Assembly (NCBI GenBank): GCA_900542175.1
Contig: UQNC01000032.1
Span: 1-22,723 of the forward strand
From: an uncultured Collinsella sp.
GTDB taxonomy: Bacteria > Actinomycetota > Coriobacteriia > Coriobacteriales > Coriobacteriaceae
DNA length: 22,723 bases
Direction of reading: 5' to 3'
Position 1 is the first letter of the stretch, and each line of letters begins with the position of its first letter. A program made the translations under genes and the position numbers. Positions 15,784-22,723 of the stretch are shown one piece after another. Below the pieces are notes generated by a model that worked only from the letters and a program-made list of their open reading frames with translations, did not search any database and had not been told where the DNA came from.

Positions 15784-16323
15784 ATGGATTTTGAGAGCTC
15801 CCAAACCAAGAAGAACCTTGAGACCGCTTTTGCCGGTGAGTCCCAGGCGCACACCAAGTATCGCTACTATGCATCCAAGGCTAAAAAGGACGGTTATGTT
15901 CAGATCTCGAATATCTTTGCCGAGACGGCGGGTAACGAGTCCGAGCACGCCAAACTGTGGTTTAAATATCTGCACGACGGCGCCGTTCCGGGCACTCTGG
16001 ACAACCTGCGCGACGCCGCCGCGGGCGAGAACTACGAGTGGACCACGATGTATGACGAGTTTGCCAAGACCGCCGAGGAGGAGGGTTTTGCCGAGATCGC
16101 CGAGAAGTTCCGTGGCGTCGCCGCCGTCGAGAAGGCCCACGAGGAGCGCTACAACAAGCTCGTCGAGCGCATTGAGTCGGGCGAGGTGTTTGAGCGCGAG
16201 GGCGTAAAGGTGTGGAAGTGCCTGAACTGCGGACATCTGCACGTTGGTGCCGAGGCACCTGAGGTGTGCCCGGTGTGCAACCACCCGAAGGCGTACTTTG
16301 AGGAGCAGGTGGTGAACTACTAG
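15784..16323 (+). CDS. rbr: Rubrerythrin
   Basis: A protein of 179 residues of normal length. The N-terminal ferritin-like four-helix domain carries diiron ligands: Glu19 (AGESQAHTKY), the ESEH group at 52-55, Glu82 (GENYEW), and Glu116 with His119 (VEKAHEERY). The C-terminal rubredoxin domain has Cys146/Cys149 and Cys162/Cys165 (CLNCG and CPVC). Rubrerythrin reduces hydrogen peroxide in the cytoplasm of anaerobes, which fits a strictly anaerobic host. GAAGGGA stands nine bases before the ATG; a TTG at 15766 is in frame but less likely. A -10-like TACCAT (15724-15729) gives a possible own promoter. The palindrome and terminator downstream end the unit. Confidence 0.95.
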   Translation: MDFESSQTKKNLETAFAGESQAHTKYRYYASKAKKDGYVQISNIFAETAGNESEHAKLWFKYLHDGAVPGTLDNLRDAAAGENYEWTTMYDEFAKTAEEEGFAEIAEKFRGVAAVEKAHEERYNKLVERIESGEVFEREGVKVWKCLNCGHLHVGAEAPEVCPVCNHPKAYFEEQVVNY

Positions 16324-16345
16324 CGCCGATACGAACGTGGACTGC

Positions 16346-16433
16346 GGAGCGCAGGGCGGGGAAATACCTTTCCCTCTCGCTCACGGCTCCGCAGGGTCGC
16401 GCGAGGCAAAGGTATTTCCCCGCCCTGCGCTCC
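16346..16433. repeat. Long palindrome, copy 1 of a shared-tip pair
   Basis: Positions 16346-16371 and 16408-16433 are perfect 26-base inverted copies. The tip and inner stem (16368-16412, 45 bases) match positions 17315-17359 at 44 of 45 bases, including the unpaired loop. The outer arms are unrelated to those of copy 2. It begins 22 bases after the rubrerythrin stop and is followed about 50 bases later by a terminator. It would form a very stable RNA or DNA hairpin. Confidence 0.85.
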
Positions 16434-16484
16434 GGCTTCGGGTCGTCGCGTGCTCGCTACAGAAAAGCTGATATTAAAGTTTGT

Positions 16485-16514
16485 GTGCCGCCCCGATAGG
16501 GGCGGCACGTTTTT
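16485..16514 (+). terminator. Intrinsic terminator, module copy 1
   Basis: GTGCCGCCCC (16485-16494) pairs perfectly with GGGGCGGCAC (16499-16508) around GATA, followed by GTTTTT. The sequence around it (TTTGTGTGCCGC before, CACGTTTTTGT after) is repeated at 17422-17451. Confidence 0.9.
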
Positions 16515-16606
16515 GTATGGGGGCTGGTTGGGACGGCACCGTTCATGGGTGGGGTACACTGGGTAGCGACTTTTAGTTTATCTACTACCTGATGGGGTGT
16601 TTTTTT

Positions 16607-17239
16607 ATGGGTAAGAAGTCTCGGGCTCGGGTTGCTGCGGCTGGAACTCGCAAGGATCCTGGCCGTCGGGTTGTCGAGGGTAAAAAGGCCGATCGTGCCG
16701 AGAAAGACAAGAAGGTCGGCGCGCATGCTCATCCTGAGTGGGCGCCTCATTTGAATTCGGCTAGTGAGGATTTGACTGCCAAGTTGTTTACTCTGGTCGA
16801 GGTAATTTTGGGCGTGGTGCCCGTGGTGGTCATTGGCCTGTTTCTGGCCTCTAAGGATGCCATGAGCGTGGATAAGCTCACCGATGTCTTTTCTCAGGAC
16901 CCCTCGATGGTGGTCACGTTTATTTCTGCGTGTTTACAGCCGTTTGTAGCGTACATGCTGTATATGGTCTACCGCAAATACTGTGAGGGCGACGCTGGTT
17001 TTGTCGCCGGCAACCTGATCGGTCTTTTGTGCTCCGAGATCCTACTGCTCAATATCCCGGGCGTCATCGGTATGGGCATCTTGCTGTGGCGTGTCTGGCG
17101 TAACGTCGCTCCGCACTTTGAGAGCTGGCTGTTTGAGCGTCGCGCAATGGGCGTGCTAGTCGACATCGCGGGCTCACTCGTGATCCTAGTCCTGGCGTTT
17201 ATGTGTGCCACCGCAGCTCGAGGTCTCGCGGGCATGTAA
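16607..17239 (+). CDS. Small multi-pass membrane protein of unknown function
   Basis: A protein of 210 residues that I do not recognise. Residues 1-48 are strongly basic and hydrophilic (MGKKSRARVAA, KKADRAEKDKK), then about four to five hydrophobic segments follow (roughly 60-82, 102-122, 132-165 as one or two, and 182-203). The ATG at 16607 is used because GGGGTG lies seven bases upstream; an in-frame ATG at 16592 has no ribosome binding site. A TACACT at 16555-16560 is a possible -10. It is flanked on both sides by the palindrome-plus-terminator modules, so it is transcribed alone. Coding is supported by composition and by the ordered membrane pattern. Confidence 0.7.
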   Translation: MGKKSRARVAAAGTRKDPGRRVVEGKKADRAEKDKKVGAHAHPEWAPHLNSASEDLTAKLFTLVEVILGVVPVVVIGLFLASKDAMSVDKLTDVFSQDPSMVVTFISACLQPFVAYMLYMVYRKYCEGDAGFVAGNLIGLLCSEILLLNIPGVIGMGILLWRVWRNVAPHFESWLFERRAMGVLVDIAGSLVILVLAFMCATAARGLAGM

Positions 17240-17273
17240 TCTGCTTTCACCAGCTGCGGAGCGCGGGGCAACT

Positions 17274-17395
17274 GCTGGCTTTACCGCTCCGGGCGTCAGA
17301 CCCGCGGCGCATCCCTTTCCCTCTCGCTCACGGCTTCGCAGGGTCGCGCGAGGCAAAGGCATACGCCGCGGGCCTGACGGCGCGAGCTTGCCAGC
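17274..17395. repeat. Long palindrome, copy 2 of a shared-tip pair
   Basis: Inner arms 17294-17318 and 17355-17379 pair at 22 of 25 bases. Outer pairs GCTC/GAGC (17286-17289 with 17384-17387) and GCTGGC/GCCAGC (17274-17279 with 17390-17395) extend it with small internal loops. The 45-base tip (17315-17359) is shared with copy 1 at 44 of 45 bases. The arms are different in sequence from copy 1. It starts 34 bases after the stop of the membrane-protein gene. Confidence 0.8.
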
Positions 17396-17421
17396 GAGTT
17401 TTGGCTAATAGATTGGTTTGT

Positions 17422-17451
17422 GTGCCGCTCCTTTTGGGGCGGCACGTTTTT
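17422..17451 (+). terminator. Intrinsic terminator, module copy 2
   Basis: GTGCCGCTCC (17422-17431) pairs with GGGGCGGCAC (17436-17445), one T-G pair, around TTTT, followed by GTTTTT. It is nearly the same as the terminator at 16485-16514, including flanks. Confidence 0.9.
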
Positions 17452-17704
17452 GTGTGGGGTCCCTGTCTTCACAATTTTCGTCAAGCTTTTGGTTAGATTT
17501 TGGTCAGTTGGCGTAAGGGTGGAAGGCCAAAAGATTGCTGGCGAAAAAAGCTCAGAGAAAGTGCTGGTAGAGGAGTTGTTGAGCTTTTCGACAGCTTTTG
17601 AGCAAAAGAAACTTTGTGGCTATTGCCGGCGATTGCGTTGTCGCGGTCATGGCGGTGCGGGATGCTGGTCGTAAGCGTCGAATGCTCCGATTTTGGAGGC
17701 CAGC
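17452..17704. other. Intergenic region without a convincing feature
   Basis: About 250 bases between the second terminator and the next start codon. The base composition is lower in GC than the genes. Open frames here start inside the terminator or lack ribosome binding sites. TTGAGC and TATTGC spaced 17 bases apart near 17605-17635 are a weak promoter candidate only. Confidence 0.4.
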
Positions 17705-18139
17705 ATGGATCTGTTTCTTGAGACTCCGCAGCAACAAGCTGAGCGCATGCTGCGTCAGCAGCAACGGCTCATGGAGATGCAAATGCAAGGGGCGGCAGCC
17801 CAGCCCTTTGCGCAAAATGTCGTGCCCGCTGCTGTACCTGCAGCTGTGCCCGGGTGTGAATCGGCGCCAGAGGCCTATTCCGTACAGCAGGATTCATATG
17901 CGCAGGAGCTCGCGTTCGATAAACGTCGTGCGCGTCACCGTCGCTGGGCCCAGCGCCTGCGTACGCTGGCGATGATCGTGCTGATCCCGCTGGGGCTCGC
18001 GACAATCTTCTTGGCCTCATATGCCCTCACGTGCATCCTCAACGGCGCCTCGCCCAATGAGGTACTTCAGCACTTGGCAGCTCTTGGTCAGCGCTTGGGG
18101 GATGTCGCAGCAACCATCCGCGCCAGCTGGGAGAGCTAG
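17705..18139 (+). CDS. Single-pass membrane protein of unknown function
   Basis: A protein of 144 residues that I do not recognise. Residues 5-35 are rich in Gln, Met and Glu and may form an amphipathic helix or short coiled coil (QQQAERMLRQQQRLMEMQMQ). An Ala/Pro/Val linker (about 38-50) follows, then a basic cluster KRRARHRRWAQRLR (73-86) directly before one hydrophobic helix (about 87-112). By the positive-inside rule the N-terminal part should be cytoplasmic. GGAGG lies five bases before the ATG at 17705. It precedes rmuC by 124 bases, which may hold a separate rmuC promoter. Function unknown. Confidence 0.65.
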   Translation: MDLFLETPQQQAERMLRQQQRLMEMQMQGAAAQPFAQNVVPAAVPAAVPGCESAPEAYSVQQDSYAQELAFDKRRARHRRWAQRLRTLAMIVLIPLGLATIFLASYALTCILNGASPNEVLQHLAALGQRLGDVAATIRASWES

Positions 18140-18263
18140 CGGACCAGCACCCATAGCGCAAAGGTAACTTGTCTGCGCTCGATTGGACATGAGCTGCGTT
18201 TGACAGGGTAAGATTAATCGCGGTTTTTGATTGGTGCTCGATTGGGTTTGTTGGGCGGAGTTT

Positions 18264-19619
18264 ATGTCTGCTATTGATATTGTGCTTGTTGTGATTGCCT
18301 TGGTGGCGGTGGGGGTTGCTGTGGCTTGCGCCCTGCAGCTTAAAGGTCTTCGTGCCGAGCTGCGGGAGCGTGGCGACAGCGACGCCGAGACGCTCGCGGC
18401 GCTCGAGCAGGCCAACAGTACACTCGATACCCTCAACGTCGCGTTGGCCGAAACCCGACGCACCGCAAACGCCATCGCACAGCAGCAGACGACCGACGCC
18501 GCCGTGGAGCAGCAGCGCTACCTGACCATCGCGCGTGAGTTCTCGCAGGCGGGCGACCGTATGGATGACCTGCGCCGCGAGACGACCCAACAGCTCGGCG
18601 CCAACCGCGAGGGCATCGAGCAGCGCCTGGACAAGGTGCGCGAGACGGTCGATGCCCAGCTGGGCGCCATCCGCAAGGACAACAGCGTGCAACTCAATCA
18701 GATGCGCGCAACGGTGGACGAGAAACTCTCCCGCACGCTCAACGACCGCCTGTCTGCATCGTTTAAGCAGGTGAGCGACCAGCTCGAGGCTGTGTACAAG
18801 GGGTTGGGCGATATGCAGTCCATTGCCACCGGCGTGGGCGACCTTAAACGCGTGCTGGGCAACGTGAAGGCGCGTGGCATTTTGGGCGAGGTGCAGCTGG
18901 GCGCGATCCTGGCGGACATCCTTACGCCCGACCAGTATCTGGAAAACGTCGCCACCAAGCCTGGCGCCTCGGAGCGCGTTGAGTTTGCCGTCAAGCTGCC
19001 GGTAGACGAGGTCGACCCCGTGCTGCTGCCAATCGACTCCAAATTCCCGGGCGATGCGTATGAGCATTTGCTCGACGCCCAGGAGTCGGGCGACGCGGAG
19101 GCCGTCGCCGCCGCGCGCAAGACGCTCGACACCATGGTGAAGCGCGAGGCAAAGGACATCTGCGAAAAGTACCTGAGCGTGCCCGCGACCACCAACTTTG
19201 GCATTCTGTTCGTTCCGTTTGAGGGCCTGTACGCCGAGATCGTCAGCCGACCTGGGCTTATCGAGACCCTGGGCCGCGACTATCACGTCAACGTTGCCGG
19301 CCCCAGCACTATGGCGGCCGTCCTCAACAGCTTGCAGATGAGCTACCAGACGTTTAAGCTGCAAAGACGCACCGACGACGTGCTACGCGTGCTTTCCGCC
19401 GTCAAGGCCGAGCTGCCGCGCTATCAAGCGGCGCTGCGCCGCGCCCAGCAGCAGATCGAGACCGCGGGCAAAACGGTCGAGGGCATCATCACCACGCGCA
19501 CCAACGTTATGGAGCGCAAGCTCAAGGATATCGACGCGCTGGAAGATGCCAAAGAGGCCGACGAGATCTTGGGACTTACGTCCGCGGGCCTGCTCGCAGA
19601 CCAAGAAGACGAGGACTAG
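18264..19619 (+). CDS. rmuC: DNA recombination protein RmuC
   Basis: A protein of 451 residues. An N-terminal transmembrane helix (about 3-25) anchors a long coiled-coil region (about 30-190) and the RmuC domain. That domain has RGILGEVQLGAILADIL, LLPIDSKFPGDAYEHLL, TTNFGILFVPFEGLYAEI and GPSTMAAVLNSLQMSYQTFKL, all typical of the family. RmuC has a nuclease-like fold and limits inversions at short inverted repeats in E. coli, which is of interest beside the palindromes at 16.3-17.4 kb. The ATG at 18264 gives the usual membrane-anchor start; the frame is open 11 codons upstream. A perfect TTGACA (18200-18205) has no -10 at the right distance; TAAGAT (18209-18214) is a -10-like element. Confidence 0.92.
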   Translation: MSAIDIVLVVIALVAVGVAVACALQLKGLRAELRERGDSDAETLAALEQANSTLDTLNVALAETRRTANAIAQQQTTDAAVEQQRYLTIAREFSQAGDRMDDLRRETTQQLGANREGIEQRLDKVRETVDAQLGAIRKDNSVQLNQMRATVDEKLSRTLNDRLSASFKQVSDQLEAVYKGLGDMQSIATGVGDLKRVLGNVKARGILGEVQLGAILADILTPDQYLENVATKPGASERVEFAVKLPVDEVDPVLLPIDSKFPGDAYEHLLDAQESGDAEAVAAARKTLDTMVKREAKDICEKYLSVPATTNFGILFVPFEGLYAEIVSRPGLIETLGRDYHVNVAGPSTMAAVLNSLQMSYQTFKLQRRTDDVLRVLSAVKAELPRYQAALRRAQQQIETAGKTVEGIITTRTNVMERKLKDIDALEDAKEADEILGLTSAGLLADQEDED

Positions 19620-19744
19620 CGGCACTTGACGGCGGGGCGTCTGCGCAGGCGCAGGGCGCGGGCGCTTTTCGCGTCGCACTTGCCTAAAACGCACTTTAAT
19701 GTGCAACAATGGCCTTTCGCCCTATCAGACGCGAAAGGAAGCCC

Positions 19745-21547
19745 ATGTCTCAGAGAAGCACCAGCCCGCTCAAACGCTCAACCGTGCGCCGCACGCTGCA
19801 GCGTTTTTGGGATGTCACGCGCACGCAGCCGCTAATCGTCTTTCTCTCGGTGTTCTCGTCGGCGGGCTACATCTTTTTGCTCACGTTTGCCAACACCTAC
19901 GTTATGGCCCTCATCGTCGATCGTGTCCAGGCCGGCCCCGTAGCGGGCGACCAGGTGTTTGAGGTCTTCGGTCCCTACATTTTGGCGCTCGTGCTCGTCA
20001 ACCTGGTGGGCCAGATCCTCTCCAAGCTGCAGGACTACACCGTCTACAAGCTCGAGATCGCGGGCAACTATCACCTGGCGCGCCTGTGCTTCGACACGCT
20101 CTCCAATCAATCCATGACATTCCACACCAGCCGCTTTGGCGGATCGCTTGTGAGCCAGACGAGCCGTTTTATGAGCGGCTACACGGGTCTGGTCGACGTG
20201 ACGGTGTATTCGCTCATTCCCACCATCACCTCGGTTGTCTGCACGGTGACGGCGCTCGCTCCGGTGGTGCCCACATTTACCGTGATCCTGGTGGGCATCA
20301 TGGTCGTCTACATCGCGTTTGTCTGGCTTATGTACAAGCGCATCATGCCGCTTTCGGCCGCGACGTCCGCCGCACAAAACAAGCTCTCGGGTGTGCTGTC
20401 CGACGCGGTCACGAACATCTTGGCCGTCAAGACCTGCGGGCGAGAGGACTTTGAACGCGATCTGTTCGACACCGCCGATCGTGCCGCGCGCGACGCTGAG
20501 ACGGTCTCGATGCACGCCATGATGCAGCGCAACTTTACGACCTCGGGCCTTATCGTCATCACCATGGCCGTGGTGAGTGTGTTCGTGGCGGGCGGCAACG
20601 CGTGGTTTGGCATCTCGGCCGGCTCGCTCGTCATGATCTTTACCTACACCTATAACCTCACCATGCGCCTGAACTACGTGAGTTCCATGATGCAGCGCAT
20701 TAACCGTGCTTTGGGCGATGCGGTCGAGATGACGCGCGTGCTGGATGAGCCACGTTTGGTGGCAGACGACCCGGACGCCCCTGAGCTCAAAGTGACCGAG
20801 GGCGCGATCGATTTTGAGCACTTGAGCTTTGCATACCGTGACGCCGCGGCGGGCGATAGCGTGTTCGACGACCTGACGCTCCATGTGCCGGCGGGCCAGC
20901 GCGTGGGCCTGGTGGGTAAATCGGGCTCGGGCAAGACGACGCTCACCAAGCTGCTGCTGCGCCTGGACGATGTTCAGGGCGGCCGCGTACTCGTGGACGG
21001 TCAGGATGTCTCGCGCTGCACACAGCAGAGCCTGCGCCGCCAGGTTGCCTACGTGCCGCAGGAGGCGCTGCTGTTCCACCGCTCCATTCGCGAGAATATC
21101 GCCTACGGCCGCCCCGACGCCACCGACGAGCAAATTCGTGAGGCGGCGCGCCTGGCCAATGCCCTGGAGTTTATCGACCGCCTGCCCCATGGCTTTGACA
21201 CCATGGTGGGCGAGCGCGGCGTCAAGCTTTCGGGCGGCCAGCGCCAGCGCGTGGCCATTGCCCGTGCCATCCTCACCGACGCGCCGATTCTGGTACTCGA
21301 CGAGGCGACGTCTGCCCTCGATAGCGAGTCCGAGGCGTTGGTGCAGGAAGCTCTCGAGAACCTGATGCGCGGCCGCACCTCCATTGTGGTGGCGCATCGC
21401 CTGTCCACCGTGGCGGCGCTCGACCGCATCGTGGTACTGGCGGATGGCGAGATCGTCGAGGACGGCACGCATGTGCAGCTCGTCGAGGCGGGCGGCGAGT
21501 ACGCGAGCCTGTGGAGCCGTCAGACCGGCGCATTCTTGGAGGCGTAA
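19745..21547 (+). CDS. ABC exporter half-transporter (membrane and ATPase domains fused)
   Basis: A protein of 600 residues. The N-terminal type-I exporter membrane domain (about 25-320, six helices) is followed by an ATPase domain with Walker A GKSGSGKT (391-398), Q-loop YVPQEALL, signature LSGGQ (495-499), Walker B ILVLDE (515-520) and the switch His551 in VAHRLST. All catalytic residues are intact. It works as a dimer; lipid, peptide or drug export are all possible and the substrate cannot be read. Such transporters often come in heterodimeric pairs, but only one half is here, so it is probably a homodimer. The ATG at 19745 has GAAAGGA five bases upstream; an in-frame ATG at 19709 is poorer. 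GCAC and GTGC flank TTTAAT at 19691-19704, a possible operator. Confidence 0.9.
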   Translation: MSQRSTSPLKRSTVRRTLQRFWDVTRTQPLIVFLSVFSSAGYIFLLTFANTYVMALIVDRVQAGPVAGDQVFEVFGPYILALVLVNLVGQILSKLQDYTVYKLEIAGNYHLARLCFDTLSNQSMTFHTSRFGGSLVSQTSRFMSGYTGLVDVTVYSLIPTITSVVCTVTALAPVVPTFTVILVGIMVVYIAFVWLMYKRIMPLSAATSAAQNKLSGVLSDAVTNILAVKTCGREDFERDLFDTADRAARDAETVSMHAMMQRNFTTSGLIVITMAVVSVFVAGGNAWFGISAGSLVMIFTYTYNLTMRLNYVSSMMQRINRALGDAVEMTRVLDEPRLVADDPDAPELKVTEGAIDFEHLSFAYRDAAAGDSVFDDLTLHVPAGQRVGLVGKSGSGKTTLTKLLLRLDDVQGGRVLVDGQDVSRCTQQSLRRQVAYVPQEALLFHRSIRENIAYGRPDATDEQIREAARLANALEFIDRLPHGFDTMVGERGVKLSGGQRQRVAIARAILTDAPILVLDEATSALDSESEALVQEALENLMRGRTSIVVAHRLSTVAALDRIVVLADGEIVEDGTHVQLVEAGGEYASLWSRQTGAFLEA

Positions 21548-21610
21548 ACGTCTCGGACGTGGGACAATTGTGCCCATAAGTTTATTGTGCCGTTGAGCCG
21601 AGGAGTCGTT

Positions 21611-22276
21611 ATGCCACGCGAGACCAATGCCGCCAAGCGCGAGCGCGCCATCGAGGTGTGTGAGCGCCTCAACCGTCGCTATGGCCCGGTCGAGTGCTTT
21701 TTGGACCACGAGAATCCCTTCCGCCTGCTGATCGCGGTGCTGCTCTCGGCACAAACGACCGATGCGCAGGTCAACAAGGTGACGCCGCGGCTGTTTGCCC
21801 AGTGGCCCACGCCCGAGGCCATGGCCGGGGCGAGCGTAGCTGACGTGGCGGACACCATCAGGTCACTCGGCTTCTACAAGAGCAAAGCCAAGCATGCCGT
21901 CGAGGCCGCGCAGATGATCGTCGCCGACTATGGCGGCGAGGTGCCGGCCGACATGAAGGAACTCGTGAAGCTGCCGGGCGTGGGACGCAAGACGGCGAAC
22001 ATCGTGCTCAACGTGGGGTATGGCATCGTAGAGGGCATTGCGGTGGACACGCACGTCAACCGCATTGCGCACCGCCTGATGCTGAGTCCCAAGACGCATG
22101 CCAAGGAACCGCTCAAGACCGAGCAGGATCTGCTCAAGATTTTGCCGCACGAGTATTGGGAGTCGGTCAACCATCAGTGGATCACCTTTGGCCGCGAGAT
22201 CTGCGACGCCCGCAAACCCAAGTGTGACGAGTGTCCGCTGGCAGATTTGTGCCCCAGCGTGCGCGTAGCGGGGTAG
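21611..22276 (+). CDS. nth: Endonuclease III
   Basis: A protein of 221 residues, usual length. It is a DNA glycosylase/AP lyase that removes oxidised pyrimidines. The helix-hairpin-helix is LPGVGRKTAN (121-130) with catalytic Lys127; catalytic Asp146 lies in AVDTHVNR. The Fe-S cluster cysteines 198, 205, 208 and 214 have the exact C-x6-C-x2-C-x5-C spacing, in contrast to the MutY-like protein in this window. GAGGAG lies five bases before the ATG at 21611. It starts 63 bases after the ABC transporter gene with no clear terminator between, so the two may be co-transcribed. Confidence 0.95.
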   Translation: MPRETNAAKRERAIEVCERLNRRYGPVECFLDHENPFRLLIAVLLSAQTTDAQVNKVTPRLFAQWPTPEAMAGASVADVADTIRSLGFYKSKAKHAVEAAQMIVADYGGEVPADMKELVKLPGVGRKTANIVLNVGYGIVEGIAVDTHVNRIAHRLMLSPKTHAKEPLKTEQDLLKILPHEYWESVNHQWITFGREICDARKPKCDECPLADLCPSVRVAG

Positions 22277-22382
22277 GGCGGAACGCATCTCCGTCTGGCG
22301 TTTTTGTTGCGGGGCTGGGTTTGCCCTTGAGCCGGAGTCCTCTCCATGCGCTACCATGACAGACAATGTATTTGACGTACGA

Positions 22383-22410
22383 CCCGCCGAGCTTGCCCCG
22401 GCGGGCTTTT
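22383..22410 (+). terminator. Intrinsic terminator between nth and the last gene
   Basis: CCCGCCG (22383-22389) pairs perfectly with CGGCGGG (22399-22405) around a nine-base loop, followed by CTTTT. It ends 25 bases before the next ATG, and a -10-like TACCAT (22353-22358) lies upstream of it, so it could also sit in the leader of the following gene. Confidence 0.7.
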
Positions 22411-22435
22411 GGCGTTGCGATGCCGGAGGAACAGC

Positions 22436-22723
22436 ATGCTCATTCACCGTATAGCCGCGCAGCTCTACACTGCCGAGGCGCTGCAGACCGTCGAGGCCGG
22501 ACTCGATGCCGGCGAGGACGTGACGCTGGCCGTGTCGCAGTCGGGCCGTACGCTCATGGCGGCCGCCCAGTTTGCGCGCCGTCCGCGCCCCACGGTCTAC
22601 ATTGTGAGCGGCGAGGACGCGGCCGATCGTGCCGCCCGCAGCCTTGCCGCCTATGTGGGGCTGGCGCACGTGTGCCGCTTCCCCAAAGAGCGCTCAGCGG
22701 TGATGAGAATGACGAGAAGTCGA
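22436..22723 (+). CDS. mfd: Probable transcription-repair coupling factor Mfd, N-terminal part
   Basis: Only 96 codons lie in the window, open to the right edge. The start has a strong GGAGGA five bases upstream. The stretch DVTLAVSQSGRTLMAAAQFARRPRPTVYIVSGEDAADRAARSLAAYVG followed by VCRFP resembles the N-terminal UvrB-like domain 1 of actinobacterial Mfd, where a helix is followed by a strand reading T-[VIL]-x-[VI]-x-x-[GD]-E-x-x-A. Mfd is an ATP-dependent translocase that removes stalled RNA polymerase and recruits UvrA. The last 12 or so residues (KERSAVMRMTRSR) do not look like the expected continuation after RFP and are less GC-rich, so the extreme end may be altered. The helicase motifs are outside the window, hence moderate confidence. 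Confidence 0.6.
   Translation, partial: MLIHRIAAQLYTAEALQTVEAGLDAGEDVTLAVSQSGRTLMAAAQFARRPRPTVYIVSGEDAADRAARSLAAYVGLAHVCRFPKERSAVMRMTRSR

Noticed and set aside
17420..17975. Short plus-strand frames at 17420-17674 and 17598-17975
   Set aside because: The first starts inside a terminator and the second overlaps the better-supported gene at 17705; neither has a good ribosome binding site.
18177..18245. Direct repeat GCTCGATTGG (18177-18186 and 18236-18245) upstream of rmuC
   Set aside because: Only ten bases with two copies; could be a regulatory pair, but too little to support it.
19832..21754. 640-codon open frame on the minus strand
   Set aside because: It lies opposite the ABC transporter, whose motifs are complete; the antisense translation is rich in H, R, A and D without any domain, as expected for a shadow of high-GC coding sequence.

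Overview
The window looks like a chromosomal segment, possibly a whole contig, of a high-GC member of the Coriobacteriia, most like Collinsella. That placement is an inference from codon use (GCC/CGC/GAG-rich), the gene families and the look of the proteins; no 16S gene is present. I see 17 protein-coding genes (one cut by the right edge), one tRNA-Asp, about nine intrinsic terminators and several large palindromic or tandem repeats. I see no insertion sequence, phage gene, CRISPR array or toxin-antitoxin pair.

Left part (1-1825): a terminator of an off-window gene, about 400 bases of layered intergenic repeats (a 74-base palindrome and three exact 62-base tandem units), then a minus-strand membrane-anchored C39-like cysteine peptidase. 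Every later gene is on the plus strand.

Signalling part (1826-12850): an APC amino-acid permease and a metal-dependent amidohydrolase are followed by a LytS-type histidine kinase and a LytTR response regulator. Next come a zinc-dependent phospholipase C-like protein and a UMF1-type MFS transporter. A GT2-like glycosyltransferase then overlaps a second LytS-type kinase by an ATGA, and its LytTR regulator follows. The two kinase/regulator pairs are clear paralogues, each beside a different cargo (transport and catabolism versus glycosyl transfer).

Middle part (12857-16323): a YfcE-type metallophosphoesterase, a 143-base fold-back element, tRNA-Asp with promoter and terminator, and a redox/repair group. 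That group is an Rrf2 regulator with clustered cysteines, a MutY-like glycosylase lacking the Fe-S cysteines and C-terminal domain, and rubrerythrin.

Right part (16324-22723): two palindromic modules share a 45-base tip but have unrelated, still self-complementary arms, and each is followed by a near-identical terminator. Around them lie two small membrane proteins of unknown function. Then come RmuC, an ABC exporter half-transporter, endonuclease III and the start of what looks like Mfd, so DNA maintenance is a theme here. The most unusual content is intergenic: the paired palindromes with arms that differ but stay complementary, and the 62-base tandem palindromic units.
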